Shown: positions 1-10,735 of the stretch, piece after piece | Layout of the letters: every line of letters begins with the position of its first letter | Numbering within the stretch: the stretch's first letter is position 1 | NCBI GenBank assembly: GCA_019009955.1 | Contig: CM032231.1 | Location: forward strand, 111,692,001-111,756,000 | Length of the DNA stretch: 64,000 nt | Direction: 5' to 3' | Origin: Riptortus pedestris | Taxonomy: Eukaryota > Arthropoda > Insecta > Hemiptera > Alydidae | Position numbers and translations under genes: made by a program | The notes under the pieces: generated by a model | What the model was told of the DNA's origin: nothing | The model's input: the letters and a program-made list of their open reading frames with translations, nothing else | The model's database searches: none

Positions 1-106
1 TCAAATGCATTCACGAATTTATTCACTACCTTTCCAGCCACTTCAGTCAATGAAGGACTTTTATCAGATTTCCCTTAAGGGATATTTAATAGTTTGTGTT
101 TTTTTT

Positions 107-625
107 ACTTTACCCACACCAGTTATTTTTTGAAGTAACAGAGATCATATGAGAATTAAATAGACTCTAGTTGTTGAGTTAAAGTAATTCATTCAAACTG
201 TTGCTAAGCTATATAAATTTTATGCATGAAAGAGGTTACCTGCCTATTACATGGTTAGTTTTTAAAAACGTGATTGTTTTTTTTTGTAATAATGTATCTC
301 ATACAACTTAGTCGTGTTTTTAAATCAGAAGAAATAGCATATAGGGCATTGCAGAGGTATGAATTATTGTATAAATCAAGGAAATGTAGAAAAGGGCAGT
401 TCAAGAGATTTAGATGCAGTCTATGGATTATTTTAATATCTTTGAAAACATATTGGCCCAATAAAGAAGATAATGAAGATTCAACGAAATGTATATTAAA
501 GTATAATTTTTGTTTACATTTGAAACTTGTTAAATACATTATTTCAAACATATGTTCATTACTTTTATCAATATAACAATAACGTAAATCACTGTTTTAG
601 AATAAGTAACTGGTGTGGGTAATGT
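107..625. mobile_element. about 520-bp element with 19-bp terminal inverted repeats
   Basis: ACTTTACCCACACCAGTTA at 107-125 is repeated in inverted form at 607-625 with one mismatch. The interior is AT-rich with a meaningless open frame on each strand. It lies between an isolated H-repeat hairpin (61-82) and the body of an H-repeat copy, so it probably inserted into that copy. No transposase is seen; the superfamily cannot be assigned. Confidence 0.55.
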
Positions 626-649
626 AAAAGAGACCCAATAGTTATATAT

Positions 650-1310
650 AAAAAGAAAGATCAAGTTCTTTGACGGCTGAAATCGGACCAGTGGGAGGGG
701 GCTTCAAAAGGGGAGGAATTTCGGAAATTCGAAATATCTCCGTTATTATACGCCACATTTAAGAACTGCATAAACCACTCACATTGCAAATTAAATTTAC
801 TATAAACATTGTTATTTACATTTATTCTCTATCTTGAATATTAATCGAAATATTTGCATTTTTGTAGTTTTCATCTTTCGGCAAACACCCACTTCTACTC
901 GAGCCAAATAAGCAATACTCTGTTATATAATAACCCGAAGCTTAAATACCAAATATTGTTTTCAAGCGACCTTTATTATACGAGATACATGGAAATGTGT
1001 TCTATTGATTCCAAGATTGAGTGATTGAGACAAATATTATTCTGATTCATTATCAATAAATAGTTTCATTAAAATTAATATGTTTATATTCAAATATATT
1101 TCAGAAGTTGCTTTTCTTTCCGGTTTAGATCTTTTCAGCTCTGAGAGGTTGGCAGACCTATTTATTTCCTTTGGTAGGCTATTAATTTTGTCTGAAAAGT
1201 TTCTCATTACAGTTTGCATTTATTCCACTTAATATTGACGGTGGTGTTAAGTGTTCCTAGTTTATAGATTTATTTTTTGTAAAACTTCATGTGGGATATC
1301 TGCTTATTTC
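650..1310 (-). mobile_element. H-repeat copy (partial)
   Basis: Reverse orientation. It carries the family core: the AAGATCAAGTTC and GAAATCGGACCAGTGGGAG blocks, ATCTCCGTTATTATACG and GATATTTGCATTTTTGTAG. The degraded 5' subterminal repeat GTGGGATATCTGCTTA is near 1290-1306. The 3' hairpin may be the displaced one at 61-82. Confidence 0.75.
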
Positions 1311-1319
1311 GGGATAATT

Positions 1320-1672
1320 CGGGGGGGGGGGTAATTTCGAAAATTCTTAATATCTCAGTTATTATGCGTTGGATAGAAAAACTGTATAGAACCAATCTTA
1401 TTGCAAATGTAATATTCTATAAATGTCGTTATGTACATTTGTTCACTATCTTGATTATTAACTGAGATATTTGCATTTTTTAGTTTTTGGTATTTTGTAA
1501 ACCCCCCACTCCTACTCATCTCATATTAAAAATGTGTTATTATGTTATGAAGCACTTTATTTGAAGCCTAAATACCAAATATTGTTCTCATTGCTCTTTA
1601 ACGTTTTGAGATAAATGAAAATACGTAACCCTCGTGGGAAATCTGCTTAGTTAACGGAGCCGCTGCGCGCCA
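1320..1672 (-). mobile_element. H-repeat copy (3' truncated), adjacent to the previous one
   Basis: Reverse orientation, starting at a G-run. It belongs to the sub-type with a TTTGAAGCCTAAATACCAA block and ends with GTGGGAAATCTGCTTAGTTA and a diverged GC-rich 5' terminus. Two copies in the same orientation lie back to back here. Confidence 0.75.
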
Positions 1673-2460
1673 GACTTTTTCTGTTCTCGACGAATTTTAT
1701 AGCTAACTATAGGCCATAAATAAATTCATTTTTATAAGCATTAGTACTTAAAGTAGCTAAAGCCTGACTCCTAGACTAATCTATCACGCTCTACTGATTC
1801 CTAGAAGACAGTTCGGACAAAGACTCTGAAGGGATAACAAGCGGAGCCGTTAAGTGGTGTGTTTGGACTCGTCCCCTAGTAGAGCACTAATCCCTGTCTC
1901 ATCCCGTACTCATCCCTCCCCCCTACTAATCCCTTACCCCTTTCAGCTTTAGCCACCCTCCGCCAGATCCTATTAGGGCGTCAATGCACAGCCCGTATGT
2001 TGGAGGTCATTTCTTTTAAGCTAATACACTTCAAACGCTGATTGTGCCTGTCAACTCTTATCAATTCCTTGAAATTCACAGCTGATAACAAAAAATTGTA
2101 TGTATCAAATCCTGTTTTGAAGTTTTTTTTTTTTTTTACAATATTTAACTTTTGTTAATGGTAAGAAATTATTAATTTTTGTTTAAAAATATTAACCCTC
2201 CCTGAACATTGGTTGCCGCGCAGGTGCTTTGAAAAATTGGTTCTTTTGGATAGTAGGGAGCCAGATGAATTGAACCCTCCAGAACTCGCTCCGTGAGCAA
2301 AATACTCATACCCCGAAGAAAATTGTTATATCTTTTATTATACGTCTTTGGTGATATTGCTACTCTCTCTAGCTGCACCTTGTAGCCTTCTCTTACCACC
2401 CTCGTTGACTCCCAATCATCAGCTGACTGTCGCCAGGACAATATTAAACAGCCGGAGTAA
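1673..2460. other. no gene; small cluster of K50 homeodomain-type sites
   Basis: TAATCCC occurs at 1888-1894 and 1927-1933 with related CATCCC words between, in a C-rich patch. The rest shows a poly-T run near 2120 and no coding signal. Confidence 0.2.
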
Positions 2461-2466
2461 GTTAAG

Positions 2467-2823
2467 TGTGAGTGTTTTTCTCACAATGCAAGTTCTGGCG
2501 CAACGATTTTTTGGTTTATTGTGAGTGTTTTTCTTATCAAGCGAGTTCTGGTGGAACTTTCTTCTATTTTAATACGAGAGTTTCTTTTATTTTGTGTTTC
2601 TTCGGAAATCAAATTACTCTGTTCCCGAGTACGTTGCCGATGACCACTCACCATATTTTGAATAATATTTTTATTATATATTAGTATTTGATTTTTATAA
2701 TAAATAACAAATTTTTTTGTTGAAAATATTTTATTTACCAACTTTTTTTGAGGGGAAATAGGTGGTGTGAGAAAAATCCTCACGCCTGAGTTCTCAGGTA
2801 ATTCATTTTGACGCGAGTTCTGG
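2467..2823. repeat. short repeats with two facing hairpins
   Basis: GTGAGTGTTTTTCT followed by GCAAGTTCTGG or GCGAGTTCTGG occurs at about 2467 and 2521. A GCGAGTTCTGG follows near 2813. GTGAG(TGTTTTT)CTCAC and GTGAG(AAAAATC)CTCAC near 2768 are small hairpins that are also inverted copies of each other. It may be a foldback element of about 320 bp. Confidence 0.3.
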
Positions 2824-3020
2824 ATGGTTAACTGGGCTACTCACATTAAAATGTTTGCGGCTTCAAATTATGTACAGGAATACTTTACCAATCTATGTAA
2901 CCCTCAAACACTGCTTGCAATAAAAATAATATAATAGTAAAAGCCACAAATAATTTAGTTTTTAGAGATATTGACTGAGCACTTTACTCAAATTACAATC
3001 CTTTTTACAGACTATTTGGT

Positions 3021-3571
3021 AACTTTTTACATCCGGAACCAGCGAATTACATTCAATTTAACGTCAGCATAGAAAAGTTGAGAACCATAAGCCAACTGAG
3101 AATCTGTTATAGCGAATACATTAAATTATCCTATACAGGTAAAGCCCATGTCATGAAATCAGACGAAATATGCAAGTAGTGTAAAAAATACATTTATAAT
3201 AGCCTGAAGCATGTAATGCTACATTGCACTTGTAAATCACAGAAAACAATATTTTAATCATATATAGTTAAAAACAGGGATGAACTTTCATTGGAATTTA
3301 TGCTAAATAGTAATAATACTGAAAAGCTAAATCACATATATTGCTTTATTAAGAGTATATTATTGTTAGTTTATTAACCATTAATTGTTGTTTTGTTTTT
3401 GTTGATTTTCCGGAACTATTATATATTGCTTATGTATTGTTATATATTACTTATACTATAAGAGTACTCGAAATGTAAATTATTAAAGTAGAATACCTAA
3501 CGATACTAACATAAAATGGCCAGACCCCTGGCAACGCCAATGTATTTATGCCTAAATAAATAAAAAAAAAA
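3021..3571 (+). pseudogene. non-LTR retrotransposon relic (C-terminal end and 3' tail)
   Basis: Frame 3021-3377 reads through two stops. It contains IEKLRTISQLRICYSEY, a CxxC-like pair (CK*C), then SLKHVMLHC, which fits the C-terminal cysteine/histidine domain (CxxC...HxxxxC) of R1/jockey-type pol proteins. It ends at TAA 3375-3377. A non-coding tail finishes in TAAATAAATAAA and an A-run at 3570, directly followed by an H-repeat. Non-functional. Confidence 0.6.
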
Positions 3572-4147
3572 TCCGTTACGCAGGGGCTGCGTAAACTAAG
3601 CAGATTTCCCACGTGAAGTTATAGAATAGAAAAATCTCCATACGAGAGCCGAACAGTTACGGCAAAGGGCCGAACTAGCTTTTGGCGGGAAACTAGTCAT
3701 CCGTTATCGGCCCACTATTAATAAAAATGCAAATATCTCGGTTAATATTCAAGACAGAGAACAAATTAATAGAACAATATTTATAGTAAATTTAATTTGC
3801 AATAAGATTGGTCCTATATAATTATTTGATCCGACGTACGGTAACGGAGATATTTTGAATTTTCGAAAATCCCCCCTGTAACCCCCCCTCCCACTGGTCC
3901 GATTTCAGCCATTAACGAACTTGATCTGTCTTTTTGCATAAAACGTTTAAATATCGAGTTTCGTAACGATCAAACAAAAATTGCGACCGCTAGAGCGTTA
4001 ACTGACAAATATATATATATAAAATTTTGAACGGACCTCATTTTCGTCATCTCCTGGGTAGGATCGATAGACATTTGAAGAAATTTTTCGAAAATCGCGT
4101 CATGGGTACGACCTCAATAGCTGATTTCCCTTAAGGGAAATCTGGTA
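3571..4147 (+). mobile_element. H-repeat copy, near full length (about 575 bp)
   Basis: Good reference copy. The 5' end TCCGTTACGCAGGGGCTGCG is followed by the subterminal repeat AGCAGATTTCCCACGTG, then the GAGAGCCGAACAGTTACGG block, TATCTCGGTTAATATTCAAG, GATCCGACGTACGGTAACGG, a C-rich stretch, GCGACCGCTAGAGCG, a short TA run and TTTTGAACGGACCTCATTT. The 3' hairpin GATTTCCCTTAAGGGAAATC ends at CTGGTAAAA. It inserted at the poly-A tail of the non-LTR relic. Confidence 0.9.
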
Positions 4148-4761
4148 AAATAACGTTTGTTAAAGTTTAAAGAAACCATTATATAAGAGTCACTAAATAA
4201 AAACTTTCCTTCACCTTAAATGATTTATTTTAAGCGATAATATTATTCTATACCAATATCAAGTTAAGGCAGTTGCCATTTAATGAGATTGGAGTGAGTA
4301 CTTTATCTTCATAACAGAACTTGATGAACCTGTCAATTTTTCTGATGTTACAATTACATCACTTTACACGTGAAGTGGTGCTCAATTGCTATTTGGCAGA
4401 ACAAGGAAGACGTTCATATTAAACGACGTTATGTTTATTGTAGAACTATAAAGGTGAAAAGTAATCAAATATGGGATCTATCTCATGAGCAATTATTATT
4501 AGCTACTAGTTAATCATAATCATATTGAATCTAGCATCATTGTATGCTTCTGACCAATAAACTAACAAAAATTGTGAATCATTTCATCCAAAAAAAAATT
4601 TGTATCAGATCATTCATTCTTTATTATCATCTTTATTCCTTAATTTATACATAGCTAGACATTAATTCTGCGATTAAAGGAAAGAGAAGCCAAACCAGAA
4701 GTGGTGTTTTGAACTACCATTGTTTCTGTCTGACCAAACTTCAAAATTTTGAACTCTGCAA
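4148..4761. other. no recognised feature
   Basis: AT-rich sequence without coding potential or a recognised repeat. Confidence 0.3.
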
Positions 4762-5215
4762 ATATATGGTGGATGCATAAGTTTAGTCTGTTTTTGCCAG
4801 TAATGCGATTGGTTTTCAAGTACCTCCGGTTCTCCTAAACATATCTGATGTTAATGATGTTTGATGGAAAGGTCAAAGTCAAGTCTTGGAACCTTTACTA
4901 TATTTGGATTTATGGGAATTAGTTTTGTCTGTGCTACAGCGTAGTCAACATGTCAGAGAACAAAGTGCATTTCCGGCATCTTTTGCTTTTTTATTTGAAA
5001 ATAGGCACCGAAATATATGGAGACTAAGCCATAACAGGACGTACTGTACAGAAATGGTTTGACAAGTTTCGTTCTCGAGATACGAGTTTGGATGATTCAC
5101 CCCCGCAGCAGTTGGCTAATTCCAGTGATATTAAGGCACTAATCGAGTAAAATCTGCCGCTACAGGTACGAGGAATTGCAGAAAAAATAGGAATAGGTTT
5201 AGAGGCCGCTCATAT
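4762..5215 (+). pseudogene. mariner transposon relic, 5' part
   Basis: ATG at 4950 opens a decayed transposase N-terminus: MSENKVHFRHLLLFYLK, then GRTVQKWFDKFRSRD, then DIKALIE and VRGIAEKIGIG. This matches the mariner N-terminal helix-turn-helix region. In-frame stops occur after IYGD and after LIE, and a short deletion precedes GRT. About 190 bases upstream, GGTGGATGCATAAGTTTAGT at 4769-4788 followed by CTGTTTTTGCC resembles a mariner terminal repeat. The catalytic half is missing. Confidence 0.75.
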
Positions 5216-6560
5216 GCAATTAAAACAGTGATAAAAATATATTAGTTTTCTAGAAACAGTGCTTTAAAAAATGTTGACGCTTCAATTTTTAAAAAATGAA
5301 TAAGCCTCATCGAATTCCTCTTTCTTTCTTTTTTAACTGCAACCCCACTATAGGTAGTTTGGGTTACATATTCTTGGTTGATTGGATTTATTACCTAATG
5401 TGATGTTCTGCTTTCGGAAACTGAGATACATCATTTGTCAAATTTTCCTGTTTTAGTGCAAGATATTAATTAAAATTTGATATCATACCTCTGAGACTTT
5501 TAAATTATTGGAAAAGTAAAAGCACAGATGCTAGAGCTACAGTTACCGTTGTTATAGATTTTTTTAACAAATGTGCTTTTAAGTATTAATTAACATTTTG
5601 CGACCTAAAATAGATATTGAAGTGATTGAAATTTTCTGAATGGCTGAAAACTGAATAGCACAATTGTTCTGTTCGATCCATGAAAATGGCCTAATAACGA
5701 ATGAAATTTAGACTTAAAAAATTCCTTTCAGTCTCAACAGTAGTACTTAATTATGTTGAAAAAGTAATATTATACAATTATCGTTCTATTAGTAGTATTT
5801 ATATGTACGGAGCTAGTTAACTGTTATTCTTTTGTGTTTTTGACAGGGGTTCTACTAATTGGAAAATAAAGATTGGATTGTAGGATGACTCAGATATCTG
5901 AGTGTCTTTCTAGCACGTGGGGAATCTACATAGTTTAACCCAGCCCCTGAATGAAGGAAGTTCTAGAACTCCCTTATTAATATTGAACGGAATTTATTTC
6001 CCAATTAAGAAGTATGCCGGTAATATTTTCACGGAAGGGTAGAATTGAAGATAGGAAAGATTTGAAATTGATATACAACAATGAAGGACTCTTTATTTTT
6101 TATGTATGTCCAAGAACGGCGGTTGTATGTCCGTGTACAAATAAAGGCATAGAAGATAGAAAGAAAGCAATTCCGACCATAAACGAGTTCCTTGTGGTCC
6201 TAAGCTTAAATAATAGGTTGGCTTTCGAAGATTCATGCCCAAAACAATTATAACAATTATTAGTTTCCCTGAACAATAATACTGTTCTAAGAAATCGAAA
6301 TAGATATTCTATTGAACTGCACAATTAGCATATAAATTTACTTTTGGCATATTTCAACCATTCAATTCCTATTAATTACATTCTACTTTTTTTTCTCATT
6401 CAATGTTTTCAAATAATTACACCAATGAACATATTGACGACGAGTCCTGTTCGTTAGCCTAATTTGTTTTTATATTTTATTTTTTCTGAGCAAGCCTGCA
6501 TGCTGTATTGACTGCTGTTCATGATTATAATTAAATGAACTAAGTAGGATGTGTATTTAT
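5216..6560. other. no recognised feature
   Basis: AT-rich intergenic sequence. The short open frame at 6014-6253 has a mirror frame on the other strand and matches nothing recognised. Confidence 0.3.
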
Positions 6561-6564
6561 AAAA

Positions 6565-6735
6565 ATAAGTGGCGAGTTCGATTCTTGCCTGGGCAAAGGA
6601 AATTATTTAGTGACGAAATTCATTAAATAACATCCTAAAATCCCATGCTGGCTAGAAAAAGGTGGTAACCTGTAGATAACCCGTCCCAATTAGCCTTAGT
6701 TGCAAAAAGGGGACGTTAATAAATAATAATATTAT
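6565..6735 (+). mobile_element. tRNA-derived SINE (5' truncated)
   Basis: B box-like GCGAGTTCGATTCTTGCC is followed by the family body: CTGGGCAAAGG, ATTTAGTGACGAAATTCATT, CTGGCTAGAAAAAGGTGG, GTAGATAACCCGTCCCAATT, GCAAAAAGGGGACGTTAATA and a TAATAATATT tail. The A-box end is missing. Confidence 0.7.
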
Positions 6736-6741
6736 TTATAT

Positions 6742-7035
6742 AAAGTCCGTCTCGCGGGGGCTGCGTTAACTTAGCAGATTTCCCACATGGTGGTGTGACA
6801 CATTATTGATCTCTTCTCCCTACTTATTTTCTCCATCTAACCAAAATTTCGATGGGTAGAAGTGCGGGTTTACTGACTGCTGAAAACAAGAAACCTGGAA
6901 TAACTCACACAATACTTGAGCTACAAAAACATAAATAAAAGAACAATAGTATAACGAGATTGATTCTATAATATTATTCGATACGACTCATAATAACGGA
7001 GATATTTTCAATCTTTGAATGCTACCCCCCCCCTT
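6742..7035 (+). mobile_element. H-repeat copy (5' part)
   Basis: Conserved 5' end (GTCCGTCTCGCGGGGGCTGC) and subterminal repeat AGCAGATTTCCCAC, then the sub-type with GGGTAGAAGTGCGGGTTTAC. It stops at a C-run near 7034. It starts just after the SINE tail. Confidence 0.75.
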
Positions 7036-7144
7036 CTTCATAGTCTGTTTTTAGCAATGAATTACTATGAACTTTCGTGTTGATTTAAACAGTTAAATGT
7101 AGATTATGGTATAGATCAAAAAATAACATTTCCAGTAAAGATGT

Positions 7145-7493
7145 AAAATCTAAAGTGATGACGTCATCACACAAAGTATTTTCATATATCTCACAAATTA
7201 AAGTTCAATAAGAACAGAATGTGGGACTTGAGCTTCCAATGAAGTGCTTCATGCTATAACAGCTTATTGTCAATATGTCATGAGTAGTTTTTATGAAGTG
7301 TTTACTGAAGTCTCGACAGTAAAAAATAGAAATATCTCGCTTAATATTTGAGATAGGGAAAGAATGTATATAGCAACATTTATATAACATTAAATTTTCA
7401 ATAAGATTGATTCTATACAATTTTCGAACCGAAGTATAACATCGGAGATATTTCGAATTTTACAATTTCCCCACTCTAAACCCCCCCTCCCCC

Positions 7494-7531
<38 letters not shown>

Positions 7532-7665
7532 ATATACAGTTTCGAATGGACCTCATTGTCACTATCTCCTGTGTTGAATGACGGACATTGAGGACACTTT
7601 TCAAAAATTGTTTCATGAATACAATCCCAATAGCTGATTTTCCTTAAGGAAAATCTGTTAAAAGT
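7145..7665 (+). mobile_element. H-repeat copy (5' truncated) with an AC microsatellite
   Basis: Begins around TGATGACGTCATCACAC, a palindromic word shared with the copy at 53751. It runs through the family core and has a C-run followed by (AC)n at about 7495-7529, where other copies carry (TA)n. It ends in the hairpin GATTTTCCTTAAGGAAAATC and TGTTAAAA. Confidence 0.75.
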
Positions 7666-7789
7666 ACGATATTTATATTTATAAATTTTCCTATTGTTAG
7701 CTAATATTGTATGATTTTGACTTTTTAAATTGCAAATTATCTTTCTGATCTGATGTCCATAAATAAATAAAATAAATCTTGATTTTCAG

Positions 7790-8350
7790 CCACCTATTCA
7801 ATGAAAGTTTAACAAGCCACCATCTAGCGTTTTTATTAATCGATATTCAATATCTAGGGTTCTATTAATGAAATTAACCTTTCGCCACATATCGTTAAGT
7901 GATTTAGGAGTAATCATTTTTCCTGGTGACCAAGCTCGATAATGTCACCTGTTGGCTTAAAAGAGTATTAGCTAAGTTATTTTTTCACCCTTTATCGGTG
8001 ACTTTCGAAGAGCAGTGGAAGCTATTAATTGCACATAACTCAATAAAGAGTCGATTTATAATCGTTATAATCACCGTTTGATAAGGATAGCCGTGCTGTG
8101 TAAACGCCGGCATACGGCCTGGATTCCCACGTGATTCCGGTGACCAGTGATCAATCACCGGTGACTGACGCGTCATCCTTAATTCTCTCTAATATGATTG
8201 TGAGCTTTGAGTGTTTGTCTCCGAGCTGTGGAAGGCCTCTATCTCGAGCCAGCCGCTAAGCTCTGTACACAGATAGAATTCCACAGATGGCAGATAGTTA
8301 CTGCCAGCATATCGGTTGGCAGTTTTATTCGCCAATTTATCAGGATTAAC
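7790..8350. promoter_or_regulatory. candidate conserved non-coding island 8 kb upstream of msh
   Basis: Free of recognised repeats and less AT-rich than its neighbours. It contains several homeodomain cores (TTATTAATCG, GCTATTAATTGC, TTTATAATCGTTATAATC), a GATAAGGATAG, an E-box ACAGATGGC, and a symmetric cluster CCGGTGACC...TGATCAATCACCGGTGAC near 8137-8166. An enhancer role is inference only. Confidence 0.25.
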
Positions 8351-8494
8351 TGAATTATGATTGGCACAGAGTCATATCATCCCTGCTAAAAAAGAAAAAA
8401 AAAATCTGAAAGATATTATTTCTCTGACCTAATTAAGTAAATGTTGTTCTATTTGTATGGGAGGTGATAAACATATCGTCCTATGACTACAAAA

Positions 8495-8763
8495 GTCCGT
8501 CGCGCAGGGGCTGCGTAAACTAACCAGATTTCCCACGTAAAGTTATACAATAGAGAAATCTCCATACGAGTGCCGAACAGTTACGGAAACGGCCGAACTA
8601 GCTTTCGGTGGGAAGGAATAGAAGATAACTCGTTTAATAACATCTCGGTTAACATTCTAGATAGAGAAAAAATGTAAATAACAATATTTATAGTAAATTT
8701 AATTTGCAATACAATTGGTTCTATACAATTTTTCGATCCGACGTAAAGTAACGGAGACTTTGT
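8495..8763 (+). mobile_element. H-repeat copy (3' truncated)
   Basis: GTCCGTCGCGCAGGGGCTGC, subterminal repeat CCAGATTTCCCACG, GTGCCGAACAGTTACGG and core up to GTAACGGAGA, then broken off shortly before an antisense SINE. Confidence 0.85.
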
Positions 8764-8784
8764 TTTAATGAAACCTACGAATAA

Positions 8785-8930
8785 CCGAGTATTATTGTTA
8801 TTATTTATTGACGTCCACTTTTTGCTACTATAATGGGTTATAAGTAGGATACTAACCTTTTCTAGCCAGGGTGGGATTATATTTAATTATTTCGTCACTA
8901 TATAAATAAATTTAAAGCGAAGTATGAAAC
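8785..8930 (-). mobile_element. tRNA-derived SINE fragment
   Basis: Reverse complement of the SINE tail and body: TTATTTATTGACGTCCACTT, TTGCTACTATAATGGGTTAT, CTTTTCTAGCCAGGGTGGG. The tRNA-like head is absent. Confidence 0.65.
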
Positions 8931-9335
8931 GAATAAATAGAAAAACAAATATTCCTACAAATGTGATTCCCTCCTTAAGCATTTTTATCACTAAAGATCT
9001 TAATCACAGGCAATCACGCCTTGTTTACATAGAATACTTAGAAAGAGAGTAATAAAAATTACAATGTGCTGATGAAGTCATTTATCCTGGTATGACGTCC
9101 TTGCGTCATTCCGACACTTTGTAAATCATTGTAACTTACGAATCCTCTGCGTGTGACTAATGTTTCATACTATTTTAATTTTAGCGTCAAAAAAATTTAT
9201 ACTTTTAAATTGAAGTTTAGCCCTCGTTGCTCTACTCCGAACCGTTGAAACAAAGCTGTCAGTTGATATTCAGAGGAGGAAATAAGGAATAAATGAGGAA
9301 ACACGAGAGTCATTTCACTCCATAAATAGAAAAAT
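8931..9335. other. no recognised feature
   Basis: AT-rich spacer with no coding signal or recognised repeat. Confidence 0.3.
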
Positions 9336-9886
9336 TCCATCACGCAGGTATTGCGTCAACTAAGTAGATTTACTATTTCAACCAAATTTCCAATGACACT
9401 CTCATGATCTCACCTCTCCATCTATTATCTTATTCTCTAGTAGTTTAAAAAATTGCGTAAGTTGGAATTTAAATGTAAGCTAGACATGAGATATTTAGTT
9501 ATTGCTTGTGATGTACCTAAAGTAAAAATGGGGTGAGTAGAAGTGGGAGTTAACAGAATGCTGAAATCAAAAAATACGAATAACTTGATTAATATTAGAG
9601 TAAAAGGAAACTCGCCTAAAACAATAGTATTTTCAAAAAGATAGGTTACTTAAAATTTGTCTCTCCGAGTTTTCAATATTCCCCCTCTACACAGCCCTCT
9701 ATATATATCGATATATATATAGATATATATATATATATATAGATATATATATATATATACAGTTTTGAACGGACCTCATTTTCGTCATCTACTAGGTAGG
9801 ATCGATGGACATTTGAAGAAAAATTTCGAAAATTCCGTCATGAGTACAACCTCAATAGCTGATTTCCCTTAAGGGAACCTGCTAAA
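9336..9886 (+). mobile_element. H-repeat copy with TA microsatellite
   Basis: Diverged 5' end (TTCCATCACGCAGGTATTGC) and altered subterminal repeat. The core is GGGTGAGTAGAAGTGGGAG. (TA)n is interrupted by GA steps at about 9703-9758, then TTTTGAACGGACCTCATTT and hairpin TTTCCCTTAAGGGAA ending in CTGCTAAA. A second fragment of a 3' end (TTTTTCGTCATTTCCTAG, AATTGCGTCATGAGTACTAC) follows at 9925-9972. Confidence 0.8.
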
Positions 9887-9979
9887 TAGAGATCGCTAGG
9901 TAGGCTTTAGCACGGGTCTCTTTTTCGTCATTTCCTAGTCAGGATTCGAAAATTGCGTCATGAGTACTACCCCAAAAAG

Positions 9980-10604
9980 TTCGTCAAGCAGGGGCTGCGT
10001 TAACTACGCAGATTTTCAACGTGCGTCATGTTTTTGCATTCATCTCGAAGTGTAAAAGTTAAATGACAACAATATATTTATGCTTCAAAAATAGGGCGTT
10101 CATAATATAACAGCATATTGTTAATAGGACATGAGGATTTGGGGGGGGGGGGGTAATGAAGACCGAAAATTATAAAATGCAAATAACTCGGTTAATAATC
10201 AAGATAATGAAAAAATGTACATAACACCATTTTTAGAACAATAGCAATAAGATTAAGTCTATACAATTTTTCAATGCCACTCACAATAACGGAGATATTT
10301 AGATTTTTTGAAATTCCCGCTTTAAACCCTCCTGTTCGATTTCAGCTGTTAACAAACTTGGTCTTTATTTTAACATAAAACGTTTAGATATCTAATTTGG
10401 TAAAGATCAAACAAAATCACGACCGCTAGAACGTTAACAGTCAAATATTTAAATCTATATATACATGCAATATTTTGAATCTCGGAGGTAGGATCGATTT
10501 GAGGAAATGTTTTGAACAACGCGAATTGAGTACGACCTCAATAGTTGATTTCCCTCAAGGGAAATCTGCTAAAACTGATTTCCTTAAGCGAAATTTGCTA
10601 AAAG
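9980..10604 (+). mobile_element. H-repeat copy with duplicated 3' hairpin
   Basis: 5' end TTCGTCAAGCAGGGGCTGCG, G-run near 10141, family core, GACCGCTAGAACGTTAACAG. The first hairpin GATTTCCCTCAAGGGAAATC ends in TGCTAAAA at 10573. A second, diverged hairpin (CTGATTTCCTTAAGCGAAAT, then TTGCTAAAA) follows immediately. Confidence 0.85.
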
Positions 10605-10652
10605 AAGATTTCTTACTTTTGGAGTCTTGTTTGATCCTCTTCCTAATATATA

Positions 10653-10658
<6 letters not shown>

Positions 10659-10733
<75 letters not shown>
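10659..10733. repeat. (TA)n(TG)n microsatellite
   Basis: Long uninterrupted TA run passing into a TG run, at the edge of the Penelope-like element. Confidence 0.95.

Positions 10734-10735
<2 letters not shown>

Noticed and set aside
6014..6324. Overlapping open frames on both strands
   Set aside because: The two frames mirror each other, neither has domain features, and the sequence around them is ordinary intergenic DNA.
7495..7530. (AC)n as an independent feature or CRISPR-like array
   Set aside because: Simple microsatellite inside an H-repeat copy; there are no spaced direct repeats anywhere in the window.
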